A stretch of DNA of 47,923 nt from Bacteroidota bacterium (lineage in GTDB: Bacteria > Bacteroidota > Bacteroidia > Bacteroidales > Prolixibacteraceae): assembly GCA_030684645.1 (NCBI GenBank), contig JAUXUF010000106.1, forward strand, positions 1-47,923. Reading direction: 5' to 3'. The notes beneath the pieces were generated by a model. That model saw only the letters and a program-made list of their open reading frames with translations, was not told the origin of the DNA and did no database searches. The position numbers and the translations under genes are program-made. Below are positions 24,848 through 33,157 of this stretch, piece by piece. The stretch's first letter is position 1. The number at the start of each line of letters is the position of its first letter.

Positions 24848-26557
24848 CTACTTGGTGAGCATGGGTTTTCCCGGAGTAAGCCCGTTTTCATTAAATGCAT
24901 CGACCTCAATCCAATAAGTCTTATTTTTGTCGGGGCAATGAATGGTCAACCGGTTTTTTTTATAGACCTGATAGCTGTGGTATAACTTATCTTTATCGGC
25001 ACCATAACGAATATTGTAACCCGTAGTATTTGCCTGTTTTTCCCATGACATTTTTATTATTTGTGGATTACGGAAATCTCGTACTGCTCGAAATGAATTC
25101 ACTTTTTTCGGTTTACGATTTGTCCCTGATCCAAAAATCCGAAAGCCAGAAATAGCGAATGTACCATCAGACACATGATAATTGGTAATTTTCAAATATT
25201 GGGCCTGAACTGGAATCCGCAATGCTTCATACGGATGGGTCTGGTATTCGGTGTTGGAAGTTTTATCGCTCAATGTCTTCCAATTCTTATTATCCGAGGA
25301 ATATTGAACAAGATATTGGTAGGCATGTACACCATTATTCCCAATGATTTTTGTTTTATTCTCCGCAAAATTCAGTTGAAATGCATTAACCGTGCAAACC
25401 GAACCTAAGTCAACACTCAACCATTCACCCTTTTTACTGGTTTGAGCACTCCAGTATGTTCCTATATTTTCATCAAAAGCAAAAGCGATCGGGCTTGTAG
25501 CCAAACTTGAAGATGCTTGTGCTGTCAGGTTATCAGAAAGAAGCGACCATTCCGGATCAAGTTTACTTACATTGGTGTTTTTGTGATTTGGCATAACTAT
25601 CGGGTAGTCGCCAAAATCAGTTTTTGTGAATAAGTTGCCATCTTTATCAAAACCTGCGGGGAAAAGCCCCAATCTGGATTCAGATTCATGTTTATCAGGA
25701 GATGCGACCGTTGCAATATGCCACCAGTTACCATATTTATCTGTAAAAGTTGACCCGTTACCGGCGCCGCAAATAAACCCGTCTGGCCGAAATGAAAATG
25801 GATTATTCGCAGCATAAGTAAAAGGTCCTAACGGACTGTCGGAAACATATACAATATCGCTATAGCTCCCCAAATCAACGTTTTGCTCTGTACATTGATA
25901 ATAGTATTTTCCGTTGTATTTATTCATCCAAGAACCTTGAATATTGTAATTTCCGGTTTTTCCGGTATTATCTTTAGGTTTTTTACGACCTTTTTTCAAC
26001 GGATTTGTTTTACTGCAAACAACAGGCACTCCTATGGGATTGAGTAGATTGTTTGCATCCAATTCGCGCGTCATCACCCCGTCATTATTCGAACATCCAT
26101 AGTAGCAATATACTCTGCCATCCGTATCGGCAAAAATCGCAAAATCACTGATAATTGAAAGCAGGATTGAACTACTGTACTCCTCCCAGTTTCCGTTGGT
26201 TGGATCTTTGGAACGGAATATCTTATCGTTGAGCGATGTAAAGAAATAGATCCAATCACCAATAACGACAGCTGTTGGTGCCCTATTTTCAAATGGCAGG
26301 TTTGCAATAGTTACGTATTTCCAGGAAAGCAAGTCGCTTGAATACCAATATCCTCCGGCATTTGAAGCAAATAAAAAATAGTTATCCTTGAAAAGCACAA
26401 TGGTTGGGTCCGCAATGCCTCGTCCTGTTGGCTGATCCGAGCTAAATTGATAATTTAGGTTCAGTGGATTACAGTATGTTTGACCGTAAACTGTTTTTAC
26501 CTGAATCCCAAGAATAAAGCTCGTAATAAGGATAAAAAGTAGGAATACTTTTTTCAT
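24848..26557 (-). CDS. GH43-like exported protein with discoidin and FN3-like domains, apparent catalytic-acid loss
   Basis: 569 residues: signal peptide (1-25), five-bladed GH43 domain (about 28-335), F5/8 type C (discoidin) domain (about 340-475) and a fibronectin-III-like domain (about 480-569). The base is kept as D50 in GIADPTIV and the modulator as D138 in SDFAIFAD. Where relatives have an IEG(A/P)WM acid this protein has IQGSWM (Q207). Where they have GAGHGSTF it has GAGNGSTF (N267). It may bind rather than cut arabinan- or xylan-type chains, or be inactive. The comparison sequences are from memory. Confidence 0.8.
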   Translation of the reverse strand: MKKVFLLFILITSFILGIQVKTVYGQTYCNPLNLNYQFSSDQPTGRGIADPTIVLFKDNYFLFASNAGGYWYSSDLLSWKYVTIANLPFENRAPTAVVIGDWIYFFTSLNDKIFRSKDPTNGNWEEYSSSILLSIISDFAIFADTDGRVYCYYGCSNNDGVMTRELDANNLLNPIGVPVVCSKTNPLKKGRKKPKDNTGKTGNYNIQGSWMNKYNGKYYYQCTEQNVDLGSYSDIVYVSDSPLGPFTYAANNPFSFRPDGFICGAGNGSTFTDKYGNWWHIATVASPDKHESESRLGLFPAGFDKDGNLFTKTDFGDYPIVMPNHKNTNVSKLDPEWSLLSDNLTAQASSSLATSPIAFAFDENIGTYWSAQTSKKGEWLSVDLGSVCTVNAFQLNFAENKTKIIGNNGVHAYQYLVQYSSDNKNWKTLSDKTSNTEYQTHPYEALRIPVQAQYLKITNYHVSDGTFAISGFRIFGSGTNRKPKKVNSFRAVRDFRNPQIIKMSWEKQANTTGYNIRYGADKDKLYHSYQVYKKNRLTIHCPDKNKTYWIEVDAFNENGLTPGKPMLTK

Positions 26558-26656
26558 AATAAATAATTCATTTTTGGTTCTATGACGTTTGGTATGGGTT
26601 AAATAACAAACTGACCACCAAAATATATAAAACGAGAAATGGCTGTGATCCGAAAA

Positions 26657-26802
26657 ACCTTATTTCTATTTTAGTAACCTAAGTATAAAACATAATCCGC
26701 CTTGTTTTAAACCTTATTAATTTATCTGTAAATCAATAAGGTAATAAGGTCAGACTTACACTCATGGCCCATTTCTACTAAGGTTTCCCTGACAAATAAG
26801 GT
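26657..26802. repeat. Scattered octamers ACCTTATT / AATAAGGT in inverted arrangement
   Basis: ACCTTATT occurs at 26657-26664 and 26711-26718. AATAAGGT occurs at 26735-26742, directly again at 26743-26750, and at 26795-26802. The right-hand word is the exact reverse complement of the left. The stretch fills most of the 337-bp gap upstream of two minus/minus genes. Apart from this the gap shows nothing I can call. Confidence 0.55.
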
Positions 26803-26894
26803 TTCATAAAAATGAATATAAAAGTATTCATGTCTCAAGTAATTAATCTGCACAAAATTGTATTACCCACGGTATCCGTCATAGAGACATGTGA

Positions 26895-28127
26895 TTATTC
26901 TACACCGAGCGCCTGTTCTATATCTTCAATCAAATCTCCGGCTCCTTCAATGCCTACCGAAAGTCGCATCATTGTTGTGCGAATTTCCATTTTCAGGCGT
27001 TCACTTTCCGGAAATTCAGCATAAATAGTGGAATACGGATGAATGATCAGCGATTTATTGTCGTTCAGATTGGTCGCACGGCGAATAATCTTCAGCCGGT
27101 TCATAAACCGGAAACATTCCTGCTGACTTTCCAGATCAAACGTCATTACTGTTCCGGGAACACCACCAAACTGTTTCAAAGCAAGCGGATAAAACGCTGA
27201 ATCTTTTAATCCGGGATAGTCCACCCGTTTTACTTTTGGATTATTCTGAAAATATTCACCCAGTTTCATGCAATTTGCGAAACAACGCTCAACCCGCAAT
27301 TCCAGAATATCAAGTCCTGAAATCATATAATTAGCTGTGTGGGCTGTCATTGGCATGCCTAAATTTCGATAGTAGTTCTTTCGGAGCCGGGCAATAAATG
27401 CATCTTTCCCGAACTTCCCGGCGAAGGCCAGACAATTCGGATTTTTACTCCAGTCGTATAAACCGTTGTCAATAATCAGTCCTCCAACCGAAGTGGCCCC
27501 ACCCGAAATGAATTTGGTGGTTGACATCACTTCAATATGAACACCCAATGATTTTGAATCGAAAACTGAAGGAGGTGTGACCGTACTGTCTGCAATCAGC
27601 AGAATGCCGTGCCTATTGGCAATGTCGGCCAAACGGCTGATATCAGCAATTTCGAGTTGTGGATTAGTTACGGTCTCAAAATAAATGGCTCGCGTATTTT
27701 GGTCGATTAATGGTTCAACTTCTTCAATTTTGCAGGTGTCAACCATTCGCGTTTCCAATCCGTAGGCTGAAAGACTTTGTTCGAAGAGTGCAACCGAATG
27801 CCCGAACAAATGATTTCCTGAAATAATATTATCTCCTTGTTTGCAAATAGCCATGATGGTGGCCGAGATAGCCGACATTCCGGAAGATAAAGCCAAAACC
27901 TGATGCGCTCCGGTTAACAGTTTTACCTTGGATTCAAAGTATTCAACCGTCGGATTGCTGGTTCTGGAATAGGTATGAGCGGGAAATTCCCCGCGGAAAT
28001 TGGCGGCAATATCCTCAGCCGACGCAAATTCGAAAGCAACCGCTTCATAAATAGGCATGGCTAAAGCGTTGTGCGGATCTTTTTTCAGAAATGGTATATT
28101 GAGCGATCGGGTCGTAAAATTTTTCAT
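26895..28127 (-). CDS. Cys/Met-metabolism PLP enzyme (O-acetylhomoserine sulfhydrylase / cystathionine gamma-synthase type)
   Basis: 410 residues of the trans-sulfuration family. Landmarks: SRTSNPTVEYFE (about 54-65), SSGMSAISA for PLP phosphate, LIADSTVTPP with D180, and STTKFISGG with the PLP lysine K205. It likely makes homocysteine or cystathionine from an activated homoserine. The usual N-terminal Y-R pair region is present as HTYSRTSNPT. MetY and MetB cannot be separated by eye, and no other met gene is in the window. Confidence 0.82.
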   Translation of the reverse strand: MKNFTTRSLNIPFLKKDPHNALAMPIYEAVAFEFASAEDIAANFRGEFPAHTYSRTSNPTVEYFESKVKLLTGAHQVLALSSGMSAISATIMAICKQGDNIISGNHLFGHSVALFEQSLSAYGLETRMVDTCKIEEVEPLIDQNTRAIYFETVTNPQLEIADISRLADIANRHGILLIADSTVTPPSVFDSKSLGVHIEVMSTTKFISGGATSVGGLIIDNGLYDWSKNPNCLAFAGKFGKDAFIARLRKNYYRNLGMPMTAHTANYMISGLDILELRVERCFANCMKLGEYFQNNPKVKRVDYPGLKDSAFYPLALKQFGGVPGTVMTFDLESQQECFRFMNRLKIIRRATNLNDNKSLIIHPYSTIYAEFPESERLKMEIRTTMMRLSVGIEGAGDLIEDIEQALGVE

Positions 28128-28289
28128 TTTTAAGAATTGAATTTATTTTAGCACAAATTTCACAAACAGAACGCCACATCGGACGTTTTGTTTGATTTTG
28201 CTTAGGTTGCAAATTTGGGAAATATTTAGCAAAAACAACCTTTCTTACAAATTCAAAATGCTCAATCCACTGAAACCATCCAATATTTC

Positions 28290-28297
28290 TATCTTTG
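28290..28297 (+). promoter_or_regulatory. -7 box upstream of a structured leader
   Basis: TATCTTTG fits TAnnTTTG. Transcription would begin near 28303, at the first hairpin of the leader. Confidence 0.55.
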
Positions 28298-28301
28298 AGC
28301 G

Positions 28302-28344
28302 CCGGGAGGATGAAACCCGGACAATCAGTATTTCTGATTTTTTT
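28302..28344 (+). ncRNA. Candidate short leader RNA with attenuator-like hairpin
   Basis: CCGGG (28302-28306) pairs with CCCGG (28316-28320), and AATCAG (28323-28328) pairs with CTGATT (28334-28339) followed by a run of T. This would end a transcript of about 40 nt only 15 bases before the ATG at 28359. It may be a small RNA, an attenuator, or simply structure in the leader. No known riboswitch class is recognised. Confidence 0.35.
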
Positions 28345-28358
28345 ACTTTGGCCTTGAT

Positions 28359-29012
28359 ATGAAAAAGCTCGGATTTATACTATTTGTTATTCTACCTGTG
28401 ATGGCTTTTTCTCAGGCCGCTTCGGTAAAAATTGCATTGATGAAATACAATGGAGGCGGCGACTGGTATTCAAACCCGACGTCATTGGGTAATTTAATCG
28501 CCTTTTGTAATGATAACCTGAAAACGAACATCGATCCGGAACCGGGAACAGTGGAGCCTGGAAGTGCTGATTTATTCAATTACGCTTACGTGGATTTGAC
28601 CGGACATGGAAATGTATTTTTTTCTGATCCGGAGGCTGCAAATCTACGCACTTACCTCGAAGGCGGAGGATTTATGCACATCAGTGATAATTACGGAATC
28701 GATCCGTTTATTCGCCGCGAAATGAAAAAGGTGTTTCCTGAACTCGATTTCATTGAACTGCCTTTTGAACATCCAATTTATCATCAGAAGTATCAATTTC
28801 CGAATGGGTTACCTAAAATTCATGAACACGATGGAAAACCGGCACAAGGTTTCGGATTGATTTATAAAGGCCGTTTGGTCTGTTTTTATAGCTTCGAATG
28901 TGATTTAGGTGACGGGTGGGAGGACCGTTCAGTTCACAACGACCCGGAAGACGTTCGCCAGAAAGCTTTACGGATGGGTGCAAATATCATTTCATTTGTG
29001 TTTAATCAGTAG
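28359..29012 (+). CDS. DUF4159 domain-containing exported protein
   Basis: 217 residues with a signal peptide (to about residue 19, AFSQ). The rest matches DUF4159: MKYNGGGDWYSNPTSL, TGHGNVFFSD, EGGGFMHISDNYG, KIHEHDGKPAQGFGL and DLGDGWED. The fold is flavodoxin/GATase-like, but no function is established. It is often near MoxR-linked genes elsewhere; here it is followed 11 bp later by a flavodoxin-fold gene, probably one operon. Confidence 0.85.
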   Translation: MKKLGFILFVILPVMAFSQAASVKIALMKYNGGGDWYSNPTSLGNLIAFCNDNLKTNIDPEPGTVEPGSADLFNYAYVDLTGHGNVFFSDPEAANLRTYLEGGGFMHISDNYGIDPFIRREMKKVFPELDFIELPFEHPIYHQKYQFPNGLPKIHEHDGKPAQGFGLIYKGRLVCFYSFECDLGDGWEDRSVHNDPEDVRQKALRMGANIISFVFNQ

Positions 29013-29023
29013 AAAAACTATTT

Positions 29024-29596
29024 ATGAAGGTTTTGGGCGTCAATGGAAGTCCGCGCAGAGGCGGCAATACTGAAATCCTTATTAAAACTGTATTTCAGGA
29101 GTTCGAAAAAGAAGGTATCGAAACTGAACTGATTCAGCTGGGTGGTAAAGTAGTCCATGGATGCACAGCATGTATGAAATGCCGCGAGATACAGGACAGA
29201 CGTTGCCACATCAAAAACGATCTGATCAACGAAATCATTGCTAAAATGGTAGATGCCGATGGAATCATTCTGGGTTCGCCTGTTTATTTTGCTGATATCA
29301 CTCCTGAAATGAAAGCTCTTATTGATGTTGCTGGTTATGTTGTCCGAGGAAACGGCCATTTGCTGCGACGTAAAGTAGGGGCTGCTGTCATAGTTGAGCG
29401 TCGTGGTGGAGCTTTGCATGCCTTCGAAACCATCAACAACTTTTTCCTGATTAACCAAATGATCGTCCCTGGGTCGAGTTACTGGAATTTTGCCTTTGGC
29501 GCCAAACCCGGCGATGTTTTAACCGACGTGGAAGGAATTCAGACCATGAAAACGTTAGGTGAAAATATGGCGTGGCTCATTAATAAACTGAGGTAA
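29024..29596 (+). CDS. Flavodoxin-fold NAD(P)H-dependent oxidoreductase
   Basis: 190 residues of the NADPH-dependent FMN reductase/iron-sulfur flavoprotein family. The FMN phosphate loop is NGSPRRGGNTE (about 6-16). A cysteine cluster GCTACMKCREIQDRRC (about 46-61) could hold an iron-sulfur centre, and LGSPVYF follows. Electron donor and acceptor are unknown. It is 11 bp after the DUF4159 gene. Confidence 0.85.
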   Translation: MKVLGVNGSPRRGGNTEILIKTVFQEFEKEGIETELIQLGGKVVHGCTACMKCREIQDRRCHIKNDLINEIIAKMVDADGIILGSPVYFADITPEMKALIDVAGYVVRGNGHLLRRKVGAAVIVERRGGALHAFETINNFFLINQMIVPGSSYWNFAFGAKPGDVLTDVEGIQTMKTLGENMAWLINKLR

Positions 29597-29786
29597 ATAT
29601 CCTGTACGTTCCCCTGATTTGGCAATCATTCAGTTGTTTTGCATCGATACCGGGCATTTATGTTTGGTAATTATAAATAAAAATTTCTTCGTTGAGAGAA
29701 CTGTTTTTTCGTTAAATTGGTGTTTTTACGGTATTAGCTTGTTGATACAGTTAGGATTAAATAGCAAACTTTTAAAATTCAATTCA

Positions 29787-30134
29787 ATGAAAACTTACAA
29801 ACCTTATCTGAGTTTAACTAATAACAGCGAAAAGTATGAACTTGGGGTGATTGTTACCGCAGTAAAAGATCAAACCATATCGAGTATCCGTCAGGAAGAA
29901 GTAAAAAAGGGCAATGATTCATATTGGGGGGTCATCATTACCCTCTCTGACGCAACCCAGTTGGTCAATGGTCCCGAAAACCCGATTTTTTCTGCTAATG
30001 TGGAAATTGCATTAGACAAATCGACAAACTACAAGAAAATCCAGTGCCGCACCGAAATATCGCTTTCGGATGGCAGATTTGGCCCCGCTGAAGGAGGTAA
30101 TACCTCTATCGATTTTGGGGACGCAGGAAATTAA
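29787..30134 (+). CDS. Unknown small soluble protein
   Basis: 115 residues from the ATG at 29787. An upstream extension of the frame to 29619 is low in coding character and AT-rich. There is no signal peptide or membrane span. The sequence is beta-strand-like with polar loops (KYELGVIVTAVK, YWGVIITLSD) and an acidic tail (SIDFGDAGN). No family recognised. It stands alone, with a clear terminator after it, which supports a real gene. Confidence 0.6.
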   Translation: MKTYKPYLSLTNNSEKYELGVIVTAVKDQTISSIRQEEVKKGNDSYWGVIITLSDATQLVNGPENPIFSANVEIALDKSTNYKKIQCRTEISLSDGRFGPAEGGNTSIDFGDAGN

Positions 30135-30156
30135 TAATTGGTTTAGGTCAAACGGG

Positions 30157-30187
30157 AAAAAGGTGTATGTGTAAAAACACCTTTTTT
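30157..30187 (+). terminator. Terminator after the 115-residue gene
   Basis: AAAAAGGTGT pairs with ACACCTTTTTT, which ends in a T-run. Confidence 0.82.
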
Positions 30188-30261
30188 ATTTTGCTATAAT
30201 TTACACCCGTTTTTTATAACTTTCAGCCGATTATGATTTAGGCTCCAATTAAAGATCAACT

Positions 30262-32376
30262 ATGGAAAAGCTTCTCTTGGCAATGATGATCATTTGTTTT
30301 TGCGGATTTGTCAGTAAAGAAAGCCGATCACAAATAAATGCAGTGGATGATACCCTTGTGATCCAAAACATGCTTAGTGATTTAAAGCACCTGATAGATA
30401 GCAATCTGGACAGCACACTCATTCTTAGTAAAGAGACGGCCCAAAGGGCCGCTAAAATTAAGTATAGAAATGGCATTTGGGAAGCAGAAATGTATCGCGG
30501 AAAAGCTTTATACAAACTTGGACATGCCGACTCCTCTAAGGTACTACTTACTCAGGTTTTAAAGGAAACGCAAGAACAAAAATGCCGATTGGAAGAAATA
30601 AAAGTGCATTCTGCCCTTGCTATGATATTACAAAATGACTACAATTTTCATCCTGCTGTAGATCATTTGATGCAGGCTGAAAAACTAATGAAAGACACCG
30701 ATCCTTTTGAGCTCCGTTTTGAAATTTTAAATAAACTGGCAACTACCCATCGAAAAATGATGGATTACGCCAGTGCATTGAAATACTTCAATATATTGGG
30801 AAACAAGTATTTTAACCAAATGAATGTCTTACAACGTTACACACTTTTTCAAAATAAAGGAAATGTTTACGCGGTTATGAAAGAGTTTGGTAAAACGGAA
30901 GAATTCTTCAAAAAAGCGTATGATGAAATTGTAAAAATCAATTCCCCTGCTAATCAGGCTTTGATTACTTACAATTTGGGTGCTCTTTTTTACAGTCAAA
31001 AACGATATGAAGTAGCGAAAGAATACATTACGAAATCATTGGAGGCATACCTAAAAATCGGAGATCGGTCATATATAGAGCGTTGTTACAGGGTTTTTGG
31101 CTCCATCTATTTTGACCAAAAAGATTATCTTAAGGCGAAAAAATACTACGATATGGCCATGGGAATTGCTAAGGAGATCAATAATCCCAGAGCAATTATG
31201 GCAAACTATGATAACCTGTATCAAACCTATTGGAATATAGGATACTACAACAGGAATATCGAGAATATGGATAAAGCGTTGAGCTATTATCAGAAGTACA
31301 CACAAATGAAAGACAGCCTGTACAAGATTGAAACTACAACAAAAATCTTGGAGCTTGAAAAGCAATACGAAACCGAAAAAAAGAACAACCAGATTGCCAT
31401 ACTGGAAAAGGAAAATCAACATCAGGAAGATCAAATTCTGGTGCAGCATACACAACGCAACCAATTGATCCTTGCAATCTTACTGGTCAGTGGTATTCTT
31501 GGCATATTTGTTTATTTCTTTTATTACTATAAAAAAGTCAATAATCTTTTACAGATTCAAAGTAAAAACATACTTGAGCAAAAAAATCGAATATCGGAAC
31601 AGAACGTAAAACTTCAAAAATCATTAAATACACAAAACAAATTGTTCAGTATTATTGGCCACGATCTTCGAAGTCCTTTGGCTTCCATTTTCAATATTTC
31701 AAGTTTGATTGGCTTCTATATTGAAGACAAAAATTATGCAGCCCTTGAAACAACCAAAAAGATGATGGACCAGAAAACTGATCAGATACTTGATTTGACC
31801 GATAACCTGCTTAATTGGGCCAGAAGCCAGACTGAAAGTTTGCAACCTTTGTTTATGCCATTGAGCCTGAATGAAATTTTTAAGGAATGTCTCGAACTTT
31901 ATCGACCGATTGCGGTCGATAAAGACATCATCATTGATTGTTCGGAACAACAAGACCTTCTGATTTGGGCTGACCGAAATATGGTAAAGACGATTTGCAG
32001 GAATTTGGTTAACAATGCTATTAAGTTTACACACAAAAACGGACAAATTAAGGTTTGGCATGAATCTAATGACCAGTTTGCCCTAATCTCAATAAAAGAT
32101 TCAGGAGTAGGAGTTGAAAAGGACAAGCTTGAATCGTTGTTTGAAAACGGCTACGAAAAAATAACCCGGGGTACGGCAGGCGAAAAGAGTACCGGATTAG
32201 GACTTTCTGTCTGTAAAGAATTCGTCGACGCGATGAATGGAAAGATTTGGGTTGAAAGCGAAACAGGCTTGGGGAGCCAATTCACTTTTGAACTTTTATT
32301 GTATGATCCTGAAATCCATCAATCAAAACAAAAACAAACGCAAAAAACGAACCTATCTACCCTTCTTTCAAACTGA
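30262..32376 (+). CDS. TPR-containing sensor histidine kinase
   Basis: 704 residues. A signal peptide (1-24) is followed by a periplasmic helical repeat array of TPR type (about 35-345, for example LGALFYSQKRYEVAKEYITKSLEAY). A coiled coil (about 355-395) and one membrane span (about 401-423) lead to HisKA with H467 in SIIGHDLRSPLAS. The HATPase domain shows NLVNNAIKFTH, DSGVGV and STGLGLSVCKEF. No receiver domain is fused and no response regulator lies nearby, so its partner is elsewhere. This architecture is common in Bacteroidota. Confidence 0.93.
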   Translation: MEKLLLAMMIICFCGFVSKESRSQINAVDDTLVIQNMLSDLKHLIDSNLDSTLILSKETAQRAAKIKYRNGIWEAEMYRGKALYKLGHADSSKVLLTQVLKETQEQKCRLEEIKVHSALAMILQNDYNFHPAVDHLMQAEKLMKDTDPFELRFEILNKLATTHRKMMDYASALKYFNILGNKYFNQMNVLQRYTLFQNKGNVYAVMKEFGKTEEFFKKAYDEIVKINSPANQALITYNLGALFYSQKRYEVAKEYITKSLEAYLKIGDRSYIERCYRVFGSIYFDQKDYLKAKKYYDMAMGIAKEINNPRAIMANYDNLYQTYWNIGYYNRNIENMDKALSYYQKYTQMKDSLYKIETTTKILELEKQYETEKKNNQIAILEKENQHQEDQILVQHTQRNQLILAILLVSGILGIFVYFFYYYKKVNNLLQIQSKNILEQKNRISEQNVKLQKSLNTQNKLFSIIGHDLRSPLASIFNISSLIGFYIEDKNYAALETTKKMMDQKTDQILDLTDNLLNWARSQTESLQPLFMPLSLNEIFKECLELYRPIAVDKDIIIDCSEQQDLLIWADRNMVKTICRNLVNNAIKFTHKNGQIKVWHESNDQFALISIKDSGVGVEKDKLESLFENGYEKITRGTAGEKSTGLGLSVCKEFVDAMNGKIWVESETGLGSQFTFELLLYDPEIHQSKQKQTQKTNLSTLLSN

Positions 32377-32790
32377 TAAAGGCTCTCTGCATTATTCAAA
32401 AATTTTAATTTCAATTTTCTTCTAATCAGGAATCTCCCTGATAAAGCTCGGGTGGGCTGGCCATGCAATTATTATACCCAAGTTAAGCCAATTTATTCAA
32501 AGAATTACTGTCTATTGCCTTATTCAATCGAAATTATAAATATATGGAACACCTGACATTTCTTCGAAAGGCCCAATAGCCGTTTATCATACCAAACACG
32601 TTGCTTGAGTTTTGATATTTGAATTAATCGAAGATATCGAAAGCAGAGGGCTGATGGCAGCTTTCATGATCATCAGGACGGAATTAACAAGGATATCTTC
32701 AGGTTTAACTTAATTCGTGATTTTCGTTTCAATAAATGTAATTGCTATCTGATTTGGTTTTAAATTAACACGAAATTTAGGTAATCAATT
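32377..32790. other. Gene-free stretch, nothing firmly recognised
   Basis: About 410 bp with no convincing coding frame, tRNA or repeat. A promoter box for the next gene lies just beyond it, at 32800. Confidence 0.5.
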
Positions 32791-32799
32791 TTAGATCGT

Positions 32800-32807
32800 T
32801 ATTTTTG
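32800..32807 (+). promoter_or_regulatory. -7 box for the chorismate-enzyme/aldolase pair
   Basis: TATTTTTG fits TAnnTTTG, 20 bp before the ATG at 32828. Confidence 0.6.
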
Positions 32808-32827
32808 CAGCAAAATGTGTAATAATT

Positions 32828-33136
32828 ATGAAGGAAGCAAAAAATTGTCAGACGATTCAGGAAATTAGAGCAGGAATTGATGAGATTGACCAACAGATTC
32901 TTGCCTTTTTTGGGAAGCGAATGGAGTATGTCAGAGAGATCGTAAAATTCAAATCAGATGAAAATGGGATTATTGCAAAGGAACGACAATTGGAAGTATT
33001 GCAAAAACGGAAGGAATGGGCTAAAGAATTCAATCTGGATCCTGAATTGTTTGAAGAAATTTACAAGGTCCTGATAAACTGGAATATCCAAAAAGAACTG
33101 GAATTGTTTCGGAGCGAGGAAAAAACAAATATATAA
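32828..33136 (+). CDS. AroQ-fold chorismate mutase / PchB-like isochorismate pyruvate lyase
   Basis: 102 residues, all helical. The pattern IRAGIDEIDQQILAFFGKRM, VKFKSDENG, AKERQLEVLQKRKEWA and INWNIQKELEL matches AroQ-class mutases. The spacing and the ER...R..WA...LD motif are closer to PchB than to P-proteins. PchB turns isochorismate into salicylate and pyruvate and also has mutase activity; which reaction this one performs cannot be decided by eye. It is paired with an aldolase gene 21 bp downstream. Confidence 0.8.
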   Translation: MKEAKNCQTIQEIRAGIDEIDQQILAFFGKRMEYVREIVKFKSDENGIIAKERQLEVLQKRKEWAKEFNLDPELFEEIYKVLINWNIQKELELFRSEEKTNI

Positions 33137-33157
33137 TCAAATTTAAATAACTAAAGG

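Noticed and set aside
28128-28260. SAM-type riboswitch upstream of the MetY/MetB-like gene
   Set aside because: No conserved multi-helix core or terminator switch could be found in the leader on the minus strand.
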